A DNA stretch of 64,000 nt, from positions 1 through 64,000 of the forward strand of contig NZ_JACYVI010000003.1 in the NCBI RefSeq assembly GCF_014842265.1. Reading direction: 5' to 3'. Both the position numbers and the translations under genes were made by a program. Positions within the stretch are counted from its first letter, which is position 1, and the number at the start of each line of letters is the position of its first letter. The notes beneath the pieces are model-generated. The model had not been told where the DNA came from, did no database searches, and saw nothing but the letters and a program-made list of their open reading frames with translations. Of this stretch, positions 27,502 to 36,439 are shown piece by piece. Source of the stretch: Pseudomonas sp. CFBP 13711. GTDB lineage: Bacteria > Pseudomonadota > Gammaproteobacteria > Pseudomonadales > Pseudomonadaceae.

Positions 27502-28645
27502 TCCAAAGACATCGAGTGCCTTGATCCCGGTCCTCAACCTGCAGGAAAGCGAAGTCGAGCGGCAGATGACCATCTGCAATGCCTGCCGCTACTGCGAGGG
27601 ATTTTGTGCGGTTTTCCCGGCAATGACCCGCCGCCTTGAGTTCGGCAAGGCTGACATTCATTACCTGGCGAACCTGTGCCACAACTGCGGGGCGTGCCTG
27701 TCGGCCTGCCAATACGCCGCCCCTCACGAGTTCGCGGTCAATGTGCCCAAGGCCATGGCCAAGGTGCGTCTGGACACCTACGCCGAATACGCGTGGCCCC
27801 AGGCGCTGGGCACGTTGTATCAGCGCAACGGCCTGACCCTGGCGTTGGCGTCCGGCGCGGGGCTGGCGTTTTTCCTGTGCCTGACGCTGATGGTCATGGG
27901 CAACCTGTTCACCGCCATGCCAGGCGGCAACTTCTACGGGATCTTCCCGCACAACACCCTGGCCCTGATGTTCGGCGCGGTGTTCGGCTTTGCCGTGCTG
28001 GCGCTGGGCATCGGCGTTCGGCGATTCTGGCGCAATGTGTCGCCCGCACAATCGACGCTGCCGTTGAAAGCCAGCGCTGCGCTGGAAGCGACGGCCAACG
28101 TCGCCCAGCTCAAATACCTGGACGGCGGCCATGGCGAAGGGTGTAACAACGCCGACGACAAATTCACGTTATGGCGGCGACGTTTCCACCACCTGACCTT
28201 CTACGGCTTCATGCTGTGCTTCGCCGCCACCGGCACGGCGACGCTGTATCACTACTTGCTCGACTGGTCGGCGCCCTACCCGATTTTCAGCCTGCCGGTG
28301 ATGCTCGGCGTGGCCGGTGGCATAGGCCTTTTGGTGGGCCCGGCCGGGCTGCTGTGGATGAACCTTCGGCGCAACCCGGACCAGGGTGATGAGAAACAGA
28401 AACCCATGGACCGCGGCTTCATCGCCCTGTTGCTGCTGGTCAGCGGCAGCGGTCTGGCCCTGCTGGCGTTCCGCGAAAGCAGCGCGCTGGGCCTGTTGCT
28501 GGCCATCCATCTGGGACTGGTCATGGCCTTCTTCCTGACCATGCCTTACAGCAAGTTCGCCCACGGCATCTTCCGCAGCGCCGCATTGCTCAAGTATTCC
28601 ATCGAAAAACGTCAGCCGAATCCGATCAACGCGGGCAGCGACTGA
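27488..28645 (+). CDS. tcuB: Membrane iron-sulfur electron carrier TcuB (CitB family)
   Basis: 385 residues. Two ferredoxin-like clusters are visible: Cys30, 33, 36, 40 ([11 protein letters not shown]) and Cys64, 67, 70, 74 ([11 protein letters not shown]). They are followed by about six membrane helices with histidines suited to haem ligation. TcuB reoxidises the FADH2 of TcuA and passes the electrons to the quinone pool. It overlaps tcuA and precedes the transporter gene in the same operon. Confidence 0.9.
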   Translation: MQLFDPKTSSALIPVLNLQESEVERQMTICNACRYCEGFCAVFPAMTRRLEFGKADIHYLANLCHNCGACLSACQYAAPHEFAVNVPKAMAKVRLDTYAEYAWPQALGTLYQRNGLTLALASGAGLAFFLCLTLMVMGNLFTAMPGGNFYGIFPHNTLALMFGAVFGFAVLALGIGVRRFWRNVSPAQSTLPLKASAALEATANVAQLKYLDGGHGEGCNNADDKFTLWRRRFHHLTFYGFMLCFAATGTATLYHYLLDWSAPYPIFSLPVMLGVAGGIGLLVGPAGLLWMNLRRNPDQGDEKQKPMDRGFIALLLLVSGSGLALLAFRESSALGLLLAIHLGLVMAFFLTMPYSKFAHGIFRSAALLKYSIEKRQPNPINAGSD

Positions 28646-28707
28646 GGCCCGCAACACCGATGCACACGCGTTGCACACTCCATAAAAACAAAGAGTCTCG
28701 ATTAGCC

Positions 28708-30012
28708 ATGAACAGCACCCCCACCACCGAAGCCACGCGGTCGCGCGCCTCGAAAGTCGGCGCCATCATCCGCGTCACCAGCGGCAACTTTCTCGAACAG
28801 TTCGACTTCTTTCTGTTCGGGTTCTACGCCACCTACATCTCGCAGACGTTCTTCCCGGCCAGCAGCGAGTTCGCCTCGCTGATGATGACCTTCGCCGTGT
28901 TCGGCTCGGGTTTTCTGATGCGTCCGCTGGGGGCCATCGTGCTGGGCGCGTACATCGACAAAGTCGGGCGCCGCAAAGGCCTGATCGTGACGCTGGCAAT
29001 CATGGCCTGTGGCACGGTGCTGATCGCGCTGGTGCCGGGTTACGCCACCATTGGCGTCGCCGCACCTGTACTGGTGCTGCTCGGACGGTTGTTGCAGGGC
29101 TTTTCGGCGGGGGCTGAGCTGGGTGGCGTGTCGGTGTACCTCGCCGAAATCGCGACCCCGGGCCGCACCGGCTTCTACACCAGTTGGCAGTCCGCCAGCC
29201 AGCAGATCGCGATCATCCTCGCCGCCGCGCTGGGCTACGGCATCAGTTCCTATCTGCAGGCCAGCGAAATCGCCGCGTGGGGCTGGCGGATTCCGTTCTT
29301 CATCGGTTGCGTGATCATCCCGTTCATCTTCGTGATCCGTCGCTCCCTTGAGGAAACCGAAGCGTTCAAGCGCCGTCTGCACCATCCCAGCACCCGCGAA
29401 GTGTTTCGTTCGATGCGCGAGAACTGGCGCACGGTGTTGGCCGGCGGGTTGCTGGCGTCGATGACCACCACAACGTTTTACCTGATCACCGTCTATACGC
29501 CGACCTTCGGCAGGACCGTGCTGCACCTGAGCACCACTGACAGCCTGGTGGTCACGCTGTTTGTCGGCCTGACCAACTTCATCTGGCTGCCCATCGGCGG
29601 CGCATTGTCTGACCGCATCGGGCGTCGGCCGCTGTTGCTGGGGATTTCACTGCTGTGCATCTTCACCGCCTACCCGGCGATGCACTGGCTGGCGGAAGCG
29701 GCAAGCTTCGAGCGGCTGCTGGCGGTCTTGCTGTATTTCTCGTTCTTCTTCGGCATGTACAACGGCGCGATGGTGGCGGCGCTGACCGAGGTCATGCCCC
29801 AGGAAGTGCGGGTGGTCGGGTTCTCGCTGGCCTTCAGCCTGGCGACGGCGGTGTTCGGCGGATTCACGCCGGCGATGTCGACGTTTCTGGTGCAGGCCAC
29901 GGGCGACAAGGCTTCTCCGGCGTTCTGGCTGATGTTTGCGGCGATCTGTGGATTTGGCGCGACGCTGGTGCTGTACCGGCAGCGCCGGGCGCTGCCGGCC
30001 GGGGCGTTGTAA
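28708..30012 (+). CDS. tcuC: MFS tricarballylate/citrate-proton symporter TcuC
   Basis: 434 residues from the ATG at 28708, with twelve predicted helices. The MFS loop motif DKVGRRKGL (between helices 2 and 3) and its repeat [12 protein letters not shown] are present, as is the sugar-porter/metabolite-H+ symporter pattern [41 protein letters not shown]. It belongs to the CitA/TcuC group of tricarboxylate importers, matching its position after tcuAB. An upstream ATG at 28660 would add 16 residues. Confidence 0.88.
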   Translation: MNSTPTTEATRSRASKVGAIIRVTSGNFLEQFDFFLFGFYATYISQTFFPASSEFASLMMTFAVFGSGFLMRPLGAIVLGAYIDKVGRRKGLIVTLAIMACGTVLIALVPGYATIGVAAPVLVLLGRLLQGFSAGAELGGVSVYLAEIATPGRTGFYTSWQSASQQIAIILAAALGYGISSYLQASEIAAWGWRIPFFIGCVIIPFIFVIRRSLEETEAFKRRLHHPSTREVFRSMRENWRTVLAGGLLASMTTTTFYLITVYTPTFGRTVLHLSTTDSLVVTLFVGLTNFIWLPIGGALSDRIGRRPLLLGISLLCIFTAYPAMHWLAEAASFERLLAVLLYFSFFFGMYNGAMVAALTEVMPQEVRVVGFSLAFSLATAVFGGFTPAMSTFLVQATGDKASPAFWLMFAAICGFGATLVLYRQRRALPAGAL

Positions 30013-30118
30013 TAACCGCCCTGCTCCCCTTTGAGGCTCTTCATCACCGAGCGCCCCACTGCGGAGCAATGCCGTGCAGACCACTGCCAGCGAAGGCCAT
30101 CAATACGGGCGGAATTTA

Positions 30119-30136
30119 CTTGGCACGCTTATTTCA
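30119..30136 (+). promoter_or_regulatory. Sigma-54-like promoter of the amide operon
   Basis: CTTGGCACG-N4-TTTCA. The -24 block is perfect; the -12 block is TTTC where TTGC is expected. Transcription would begin near 30147 and include the complete hairpin-terminator leader. No dedicated sigma-54 activator lies nearby, and no good sigma-70 promoter was seen in the same region. Confidence 0.42.
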
Positions 30137-30189
30137 TGGTCAAAACAAACGGCAAGCCGGACCCTGGTCCTTAAGTCTCGTCCACATAC

Positions 30190-30204
30190 GCGCCTCGAAT
30201 GCGC
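30190..30204 (+). promoter_or_regulatory. Leader hairpin P1 of the ANTAR antitermination switch
   Basis: GCGC (30190-30193) pairs with GCGC (30201-30204) around a seven-base loop CTCGAAT. It lies directly against the second hairpin, as in two-hairpin ANTAR target RNAs. The loop has the CGAA core but lacks an A in first position, so this half is less certain than P2. Confidence 0.45.
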
Positions 30205-30220
30205 CAGGTATCGAAGCCTG
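30205..30220 (+). promoter_or_regulatory. Leader hairpin P2 with A1/G4 hexaloop
   Basis: CAGGT (30205-30209) pairs with GCCTG (30216-30220) with one G-U closing pair and a six-base loop ATCGAA. ANTAR-domain antiterminators bind hairpins with hexaloops having A at position 1 and G at position 4, both present. Its 3' strand is also the 5' foot of the terminator stem, so the two structures exclude each other. Confidence 0.68.
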
Positions 30221-30253
30221 ATCGACCCCTACCGGGTTGATCGGGCTTTTTTT
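30215..30253 (+). terminator. Leader terminator of the amide operon
   Basis: A 14-bp stem (30215-30228 with 30234-30247, two G-U pairs) around a five-base loop is followed by a run of seven T. It ends 13 bases before the first gene, so unregulated transcripts would stop before amiC. The preceding gene tcuC ends 203 bases upstream, so it could also end that operon, but its overlap with hairpin P2 favours a regulated leader role. Confidence 0.8.
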
Positions 30254-30266
30254 ATGGATGCTGTCC

Positions 30267-31427
30267 ATGCCGAACTTTTTGACTCCCGACCTGCGCCCCA
30301 CCGTTCACGTCGGCTTCCTGCTCTCGACCGAAGGCACCTACCGGCGCATGGGCCGCAGCGCCTTGCTCGGTTTGCAGGACGCGCTGGCCGAAGTCAACGC
30401 CGACGCCCGCCGCCGCGTGCAACTGGAGGCCATCTGCGTCGACCCCCAAGGCGATCCAGCCGGCTACAGCAGCGGCGTTGCCCAATTGCTGGGTGCGGGC
30501 GTCCGGCACATCTTCGGCACCACGCTGTCGGCGAGTCGCAAGGAAATCATCCCGGACCTGGACCAGCACGGTGCGCTGCTCTGGTATTCGAGCCCGTACG
30601 AAGGCTACGAAAGCAGCGAAAACGTGTTGTACCTCGGCGGATGCCCGAACCAGACGCTGTTGCCGCTGTTGCGCTACGCCTTGAGCCAGTTCGGTCGGCG
30701 GGCGTTTCTGCTCGGTTCCAACTACGTCTGGGGCTGGGAAAGCAACCGCATTGCCCGGGAAGTGCTGGAAGCCAACGGCGCCGAAGTGCTCGGGGAAAAG
30801 TACTGGCACCTGGGCGCGACTGGCTTCGACACGCTGATAGAAGGGCTGATTCAGGACCCGCCCGCGTTCGTGCTCAACAACCTGGTGGGGGAATCGTCCT
30901 ACGCCTTTCTGCAGCAACTGGATCGTGCGTGCCAGCGCCAAGGCCTGCGCCTGCCGGTGCTCAGCTGCAACCTGACCGAAGCGGAGCTCGATGGGGTCGG
31001 TCCGATGCAGGCGCTGCGGCTGCTGTCCTGCGGGCCGTTTTTTGAAACGCTTGACCCCGCGTTTTGCGAGGGTCAGCAGCGCCATGGCCCGCGCATCTGT
31101 TCGCACTATTACACCAGCGCCTACACGTCGCTACGGGTGTTCGCCGACGCTTTGCACGCCAGCGAGGATGCATCGCCCAAGGCGATTTGCGAGCACCTTT
31201 ACGGCCACCCGGTCGCCAGCGTGCTCGGCACTGTCAGTCTGTCGGCGCGCAATCATCACAGCGCGCTGGCCAGTCATATCGCTGAACTGCGCGATGGGCG
31301 CTTCCAGGTTGTGCAATCGGCGCCTCACCCCATTGCCGCCGACCCTTATCTCACTGTTACGGATGTACACGCCGATGGGGTCGACCGACACGCCACCCCG
31401 GCACCGCGCTTGAGGATCGTCAAATGA
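30267..31427 (+). CDS. amiC: AmiC-like cytoplasmic amide sensor
   Basis: 386 residues, close to the 385 of P. aeruginosa AmiC. It is a type 1 periplasmic-binding fold (PTVHVGFLLSTEGTYRRMGRSALLGLQDALAEVN at the start; SNYVWGWESNRIAREVLEANGAEVLGEKYWHLGATGFDTLI in the middle) without a signal peptide, so it works in the cytoplasm. In P. aeruginosa AmiC binds the antiterminator AmiR and releases it when an amide is bound. The ATG at 30267 was chosen; 30258 is an alternative. It overlaps amiR by four bases. The ligand may differ from acetamide. Confidence 0.87.
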   Translation: MPNFLTPDLRPTVHVGFLLSTEGTYRRMGRSALLGLQDALAEVNADARRRVQLEAICVDPQGDPAGYSSGVAQLLGAGVRHIFGTTLSASRKEIIPDLDQHGALLWYSSPYEGYESSENVLYLGGCPNQTLLPLLRYALSQFGRRAFLLGSNYVWGWESNRIAREVLEANGAEVLGEKYWHLGATGFDTLIEGLIQDPPAFVLNNLVGESSYAFLQQLDRACQRQGLRLPVLSCNLTEAELDGVGPMQALRLLSCGPFFETLDPAFCEGQQRHGPRICSHYYTSAYTSLRVFADALHASEDASPKAICEHLYGHPVASVLGTVSLSARNHHSALASHIAELRDGRFQVVQSAPHPIAADPYLTVTDVHADGVDRHATPAPRLRIVK

Positions 31428-32008
31428 ACACACGCGCCTTTCCTGCTTTCGACCAGGGTCACTTGCTGCTGATCGACTGCGATGAACGCAGTCAGGCCAA
31501 TCTGGGCAAGAGCCTTCAACGCCTGGGTATCCACTCGCAAGCGCTGGATCACGATGGACCGTGTGACACCCAAGGCTGTTTCGCGGCGATCCTTGAAATC
31601 GAACATTTCGCCAGCCCCCTCGCCGTTGAGGCGCTGAATGCGGCCAGCATTCCCATCGTTGCGCTGACGGCCCACGAAACCCTGTCGCAGATCCAGCGGG
31701 CGCTGCAGCTTGGCGCCACGGCATTGCTCAACAAACCCATCAGCCAGGGCTCGGTGTACACCACGCTGATGATGGCGGTGGGATTGCGCGAGCGGCAGCG
31801 CGCCGATGCCGAACGGCTCAACGATTTGCAACAGCGCCTGGCACTGCGTCCGCTCATGGCCCAGGCCCTGGCGCGCTTGATGGTGACCCAGCGCATCAAC
31901 GAGGCGACGGCTTACGAGCGTTTGCGCAGTCTGTCGATGCAGCTCAACCGGCCGATCGAAACACTGTGCGTCGACCTCCTCGCGGCGCGGGACGAGGACC
32001 GCGCATGA
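31424..32008 (+). CDS. amiR: AmiR-like ANTAR-domain transcription antiterminator
   Basis: 194 residues (AmiR has 196). A receiver-like N-terminal domain (about 12-120) lacks a convincing phosphoacceptor aspartate, as in AmiR. A helix (about 120-140) leads to the C-terminal ANTAR three-helix domain (LRPLMAQALARLMVTQRINEATAYERLRSLSMQLNRPIETL). ANTAR proteins bind paired hairpins in nascent RNA and prevent terminator formation. A matching leader lies at 30190-30253 in front of this operon. It overlaps amiC and the next permease gene in ATGA arrangements. Confidence 0.88.
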   Translation: MNTRAFPAFDQGHLLLIDCDERSQANLGKSLQRLGIHSQALDHDGPCDTQGCFAAILEIEHFASPLAVEALNAASIPIVALTAHETLSQIQRALQLGATALLNKPISQGSVYTTLMMAVGLRERQRADAERLNDLQQRLALRPLMAQALARLMVTQRINEATAYERLRSLSMQLNRPIETLCVDLLAARDEDRA

Positions 32009-32853
32009 ACACCCTCAAGGCCCTCTTGCGTCGACCGGCCGTGGCGGTTTCGCTGCTGTTTATCGTCACCGTGGTGCTGCTCGCGGCGCTGGCCCCGTGG
32101 ATAAGCCCCTTCGACCCGGACGAGCAATTCGTCGAAGGCCTGACCCTGGAAGGCGCACCGATGGCCCCGGCGACGCCGTACTGGATGGGCACCGACCTGC
32201 TCGGCCGGGACCTGCTGTCGCGGTTGATTTTCGGCGCGCGCACCTCGCTGTTCATTGGCGTGCTGGCCAACGGGCTGGCGGTGCTGATCGGCACACTTGT
32301 GGGCCTGACCGCCGGCTTTGTGCGCGGCTGGCTCGGCAGCGCGTTGATGCGCCTGACCGACTTGATGATGGCCTTCCCCGCCCTGCTGCTGGCGATTGCC
32401 CTGTCGGCGATTTTCCAGCCCAGCGTGTGGATCGTTGCCATGGTCATCGCGATGGTCAACTGGGTGCAGATCGCCCGGGTGATTTACGCGGAAACCGTGG
32501 CGCTGAGTGCGCGGGATTTCGTCGCCGTAGAGCGCACCCTCGGCGCCAGTTCCCTGCGCATCCTGTTCTCCCATCTGTTGCCCCATCTGCTGCCGACCAT
32601 TCTGGTGTGGGCGACGCTGGGCATTTCCACCACCGTTTTGCTGGAAGCCACCTTGTCGTACCTGGGCGTGGGCGTGCAGCCACCGACGCCGAGCTGGGGC
32701 AACATCATTTTCGAGAGCCAGACGTACTTCACCTCCGCGCCTTGGCTGGTATTCATTCCGGGCGCGGCGATCATCCTCTTGTCTCTGGCGTTCAACCTGG
32801 TCGGCGACGCCCTGCGCGACGAACTCGACCCCACACTCAAGGGGCGTCGCTGA
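32005..32853 (+). CDS. ABC importer permease, DppC type
   Basis: 282 residues with a first helix near 12-32, a periplasmic segment (YWMGTDLLGRDLLSRLIFGARTSL, the DppC/OppC signature) and four to five more helices. The EAA coupling loop is at about 168-185 (FVAVERTLGASSLRILFSHLLP). It is one half of the membrane channel of a peptide/nickel-type importer. The start overlaps amiR; the frame extends 13 codons upstream but those lie within amiR. Placing the DppC-like gene before the DppB-like gene inverts the usual dpp order. Confidence 0.88.
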   Translation: MNTLKALLRRPAVAVSLLFIVTVVLLAALAPWISPFDPDEQFVEGLTLEGAPMAPATPYWMGTDLLGRDLLSRLIFGARTSLFIGVLANGLAVLIGTLVGLTAGFVRGWLGSALMRLTDLMMAFPALLLAIALSAIFQPSVWIVAMVIAMVNWVQIARVIYAETVALSARDFVAVERTLGASSLRILFSHLLPHLLPTILVWATLGISTTVLLEATLSYLGVGVQPPTPSWGNIIFESQTYFTSAPWLVFIPGAAIILLSLAFNLVGDALRDELDPTLKGRR

Positions 32854-33779
32854 TGCTGCCGTTCATTTGCCGCCGGGTCGGTTACGCGCTGCTGATTCTG
32901 CTCGGCGTGACCTTCATCACCTACCTGTTGCTGTTCCTGCTGCCTGCCGACCCGGCGCGGCAAATCGCCGGGCGCAGCGCGACCCCTGAAGTGGTCGCGG
33001 CGATTCGGGCGCAACTGGGGCTGGACCTGCCCTTCTATCAGCAATACCTGAGTTACCTGGGCAACCTGCTCCACGGCGACCTTGGCCGCTCCTACATCCA
33101 GCGCACCGCCGTGAGTGAACTGATCGGCGCGCGACTGCGGCCTTCACTAGAACTGATGGCAGCCGGCATCGGCTTCGAGCTGTTGATCGGCATCAGCCTG
33201 GGCATGCTCGCGGCGCTCAAACGCGACAGCTTCGCCGACAAGCTGCTCATGGCGTTTTCCTTCGTCGGCGTGTCGGCGCCGCAATTCATCGCCGCGATGC
33301 TGTTTCTGTACTTCTTCGCCGTGCAACTGGGCTGGTTCCCCCTGGGCGGCTATGGCGGCGCCAGCCATTTGATGCTGCCGGCGCTGACCCTCGGGCTCCT
33401 CGGCAGTGGCTGGTACTCGCGCATGGTCCGCTCTTCGATGATCGAAGTGCTGCATCAGGACTTCATCCGCACCGCACGGGCCAAGGGCCTGAGCCGGGTG
33501 CGGATCGTGTTCGTGCACGTGCTGCCCAACGCGATCGTGCCGGTGATCCCGATGATCGGCATCGACATCGGCGTGTTCATGGGCGGGCTGGTGGTGGTCG
33601 AGTCGGTGTTCGGCTGGCCGGGCATCGGTCAGCTCGCCTGGCAGTCGATCCAGCAAGTCGACATCCCGGTCATCGTAGGCGTCACCACGCTGTCGGCGGT
33701 GGCCATCGTGCTGGGCAACCTGCTGGCGGATCTGATGATCCCCCTGGTAGACCCGCGCATCGACATCAAGCAGCACTGA
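32853..33779 (+). CDS. ABC importer permease, DppB type
   Basis: 308 residues. The N-terminus MLPFICRRVGYALLILLGVTFITYLLLFLLPADPA is the classic DppB/OppB start, and the EAA loop DFIRTARAKGLSRVRIVFVHVLPNA lies at about 205-229. Six membrane helices are expected. It pairs with the DppC-type permease. The true start at 32853 overlaps the preceding stop by one base (TGATG); the longer frame from 32097 is out of register with the upstream gene and was discarded. Confidence 0.88.
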   Translation: MLPFICRRVGYALLILLGVTFITYLLLFLLPADPARQIAGRSATPEVVAAIRAQLGLDLPFYQQYLSYLGNLLHGDLGRSYIQRTAVSELIGARLRPSLELMAAGIGFELLIGISLGMLAALKRDSFADKLLMAFSFVGVSAPQFIAAMLFLYFFAVQLGWFPLGGYGGASHLMLPALTLGLLGSGWYSRMVRSSMIEVLHQDFIRTARAKGLSRVRIVFVHVLPNAIVPVIPMIGIDIGVFMGGLVVVESVFGWPGIGQLAWQSIQQVDIPVIVGVTTLSAVAIVLGNLLADLMIPLVDPRIDIKQH

Positions 33780-33805
33780 ATCCATCAACACAACGGGGCA
33801 CAACA

Positions 33806-35413
33806 ATGAAGATCAACGCGCTGACCCTGGCCGTGGCGGCCACGCTGTTTACCACGCCACTGTGGGCCGACACGCCGAAAAGCGGCGGCGATGTGGTGGT
33901 GACCTACCAGAACGATGTCGCGACGCTGGACCCGGCGATTGGCTACGACTGGCAGAACTGGTCGATGATCAAAAGCCTGTTCGGCCGCCTGATGGACTAC
34001 AAACCCGGCACCACCGAGCTGGTGAAAAGCCTCGCCGAGGACTACAGCATTTCCCCGGACGGGCTGGTCTACAGCTTCACCCTGGTCAAGGGCGTGAAAT
34101 TCCAGAACGGCCGTGAGCTGGTCGCCAATGACGTCAAGAATTCCCTGGAGCGCACCGTCAACCCGAAAACCCAGAGCCCGGGCGCCGGTTTCTTCAGCTC
34201 CATCGTCGGTTATGAAGACGTAACCGGCGGCAAGACCACCACCCTCAGCGGCATCAAGGTGGTCGACGACCAACACCTGACCATCACGCTGAGCGCACCG
34301 AACGCGACCTTCCTGCACATCATGGCCATCAACTTCGCCTCGGTGGTGCCCAAGGAAGCGGTGGAGCAATGGGGCGCCGACTTTGGCAAACACCCGGTGG
34401 GCAGCGGCGCGTTCAGCCTGGCCGAGTGGAAACTGGGGCAGAAGCTCGAACTGGTGAAGAACCCGAATTACTTCCAGAAGGGCCTGCCCTACGTCGACAA
34501 GATCACCTTCGAAATCGGCCAGGACCCGACCGTTGCGCTGTTGCGCCTGAACAAGGGCGAAGTGGACATTGCCGGCGACGGCGTGCCGCCCGCGCAGTTC
34601 CTGCAGTTCAAGAACGACCCGGCCTCCAAACAATTGCTGGTCACCGGCAATCAGTTGCAGACCGGCTACGTGACGCTGAAAACCACCCTGCCGCCGTTCG
34701 ACAATCTCAAGGTGCGCCAGGCCATCAACATGGCCATCAGCAAGGAACGCATCGTGCGCATCATCAACGGGCGCGCAGTGCCGGCGAACCAACCGCTGCC
34801 GCCGGCGATGCCCGGTTATGACACCCAGTACAAGGGTCTGCCCTACGACGTCGAAGGTGCGAAAAAGCTGCTGGCCGACGCCGGTCTGGCCAAGGGTTTC
34901 GACACCGAGCTGTACGTGATGAACACCGACCCGCAGCCGCGCATCGCCCAGTCGATCCAACAGGACCTGGCCAAGGTCGGCATCCGCGTGCAGATCAAAT
35001 CCCTGGCCCAGGCCAACGTGATTGCCGCCGGCAGCTCCAAAGATCAGGCGCCGATGGTGTGGTCCGGCGGCATGGCCTGGATCGCCGACTTCCCGGATCC
35101 GTCGAACTTCTACGGCCCGATTCTCGGTTGCACCGGCGCGGTGGAAGGCGGCTGGAACTGGTCGTTGTACTGCAACAAGGCGCTGGATGAACGCGCCGCC
35201 AAAGCCGACGCCATGGCCCGCCCGGAACAACAGGCCGAGCGCACCGAGGCCTGGAAGAAGATCTTCACCGACGCCATGGCCGATGCGCCGTGGGTGCCGA
35301 TCTTCAACGAGCAACGCTTCACCGTGCGTTCCAAGCGCATGGGCGGCGACGACGCGCTGTACGTCGACCCGGTCCACGTGCCGGTCAACTATGACTACAT
35401 CTGGGTGAAGTGA
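33806..35413 (+). CDS. ABC importer solute-binding protein, DppA/OppA family
   Basis: 535 residues with a cleavable signal peptide (MKINALTLAVAATLFTTPLWA, cleavage before DTPKSGG). The cluster-C binding-protein pattern is present: TYQNDVATLDPAIGYDWQNWSMIKSLFGRLMDY and the ...FQNGRELVANDVKNSLERTVN segment. It captures the substrate in the periplasm. Given the amidase and AmiC/AmiR in the operon, that substrate is probably an amide or amide-bearing compound, not necessarily a peptide. Confidence 0.88.
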   Translation: MKINALTLAVAATLFTTPLWADTPKSGGDVVVTYQNDVATLDPAIGYDWQNWSMIKSLFGRLMDYKPGTTELVKSLAEDYSISPDGLVYSFTLVKGVKFQNGRELVANDVKNSLERTVNPKTQSPGAGFFSSIVGYEDVTGGKTTTLSGIKVVDDQHLTITLSAPNATFLHIMAINFASVVPKEAVEQWGADFGKHPVGSGAFSLAEWKLGQKLELVKNPNYFQKGLPYVDKITFEIGQDPTVALLRLNKGEVDIAGDGVPPAQFLQFKNDPASKQLLVTGNQLQTGYVTLKTTLPPFDNLKVRQAINMAISKERIVRIINGRAVPANQPLPPAMPGYDTQYKGLPYDVEGAKKLLADAGLAKGFDTELYVMNTDPQPRIAQSIQQDLAKVGIRVQIKSLAQANVIAAGSSKDQAPMVWSGGMAWIADFPDPSNFYGPILGCTGAVEGGWNWSLYCNKALDERAAKADAMARPEQQAERTEAWKKIFTDAMADAPWVPIFNEQRFTVRSKRMGGDDALYVDPVHVPVNYDYIWVK

Positions 35414-35422
35414 TGTCGCGCT

Positions 35423-35455
35423 GGCCTGCTCCCGGTAAACGCCGGGTCACAGGCC
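35423..35455 (+). other. Intercistronic stem-loop after the binding-protein gene
   Basis: GGCCTG (35423-35428) pairs with CAGGCC (35450-35455), and an inner CCCGG (35431-35435) pairs with CCGGG (35442-35446). There is no T-run, so it is more likely an mRNA processing or stability element than a terminator. Such hairpins often follow binding-protein genes and keep their message abundant. Confidence 0.5.
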
Positions 35456-35491
35456 ATCACGCCTTGCCCCTTAGCAACGAGGACCGCACCC

Positions 35492-36439
35492 ATGTGCCAG
35501 AACTGCCTGGTCAAGACCATTCACAGCGTCAGCAGCCACTTCGGCTGGGACCGCAGCTTTACCCCGGTCGAGCGCGTGGCGCCCGGCACCACCCTGCAGA
35601 TGAACTGCCGGGATTCGTCCAACGGCTATTTCACTGCGCAATCGCAAGTGGCCGACGTCAGCGTCATGCCCTTCGACCAGATCAATCCGGTCACCGGACC
35701 GATCTACGTCGAGGGTGCCGAACCCGGTGACATCCTGAAAATCACCCTGGACAGCTTCAAGCCCGGCGGCTTCGGCTGGACCGCCAACATTCCCGGCTTC
35801 GGCCTGCTCGCCGATCAGTTTCAGGCGCCTGCGTTAGCGCTGTGGCACTACGACACGCAGACCCTCGCCCCCGCCGCCTTCGGTGATTTCGCCAAAGTGC
35901 CGCTCAAGCCGTTCGCCGGCACCGTCGGCGTAGCGCCGGCCGAAGCCGGGCTGCATTCTATCGTGCCGCCGCGCCGGGTCGGCGGCAATCTGGACATCCG
36001 CGACCTGGCGGCCGGCAGCATCTTGTACCTGCCGGTGGAAGTCGCCGGCGCGCTGTTTTCCATCGGCGATACCCACGCGGCCCAAGGCGATGGCGAGGTC
36101 TGCGGCACCGCCATCGAGAGCGCCATGGATGTGGTGGTCACGCTCGACCTGATCAAGCAAACGCCCTTGGCCACGCCGCGTTTCAGCACCCCCGGCCCAG
36201 TGACGGGGCACCTGGACAGCGCCGGCTACGAAGCCTTCACCGGCATCGGCCCGGACCTGATGCAAGCCGCCCGCCAGGCCGTCGCCAACACCATCGACTG
36301 GCTGTGCCGCGAGCACCGCATGCCGGCGGAGCAGGCCTATATGCTGTGCTCGGTGTGCGGCGATATGCGCATCAGCGAAATCGTCGACCTGCCGAACTGG
36401 GTGGTGTCGTTCTACTTTCCGAAAGTGGTGTTCCAGTGA
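35492..36439 (+). CDS. fmdA: Formamidase/acetamidase family amidohydrolase
   Basis: 315 residues of the FmdA/AmdA family. Recognisable parts are QINPVTGPIYVEGAEPGDILKITLDSF, GIGPDLMQAARQAVANTIDWL and EQAYMLCSVCGDMRISEIVDLPNWVVSF. The family hydrolyses formamide or short amides to the acid and ammonia. It is unrelated in fold to AmiE, the amidase normally controlled by AmiC/AmiR. It lies inside the ABC importer operon and its stop overlaps the ATPase start (GTGA), so uptake and hydrolysis are made together. Confidence 0.9.
   Translation: MCQNCLVKTIHSVSSHFGWDRSFTPVERVAPGTTLQMNCRDSSNGYFTAQSQVADVSVMPFDQINPVTGPIYVEGAEPGDILKITLDSFKPGGFGWTANIPGFGLLADQFQAPALALWHYDTQTLAPAAFGDFAKVPLKPFAGTVGVAPAEAGLHSIVPPRRVGGNLDIRDLAAGSILYLPVEVAGALFSIGDTHAAQGDGEVCGTAIESAMDVVVTLDLIKQTPLATPRFSTPGPVTGHLDSAGYEAFTGIGPDLMQAARQAVANTIDWLCREHRMPAEQAYMLCSVCGDMRISEIVDLPNWVVSFYFPKVVFQ

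Noticed and set aside
30086..30097. GCC-AGCGAA-GGC as a further ANTAR hairpin
   Set aside because: The loop fits A1/G4, but the stem is only three pairs and lies upstream of the predicted transcription start.
32097..32852. Long upstream extension of the DppB-type permease frame
   Set aside because: It is a shadow of the DppC-type gene; the TGATG junction gives the start at 32853.
33785..35377. 530-codon open frame antisense to the solute-binding protein gene
   Set aside because: It mirrors a gene with signal peptide and family motifs, has no family features or ribosome-binding site, and is an expected effect of high GC at third positions.
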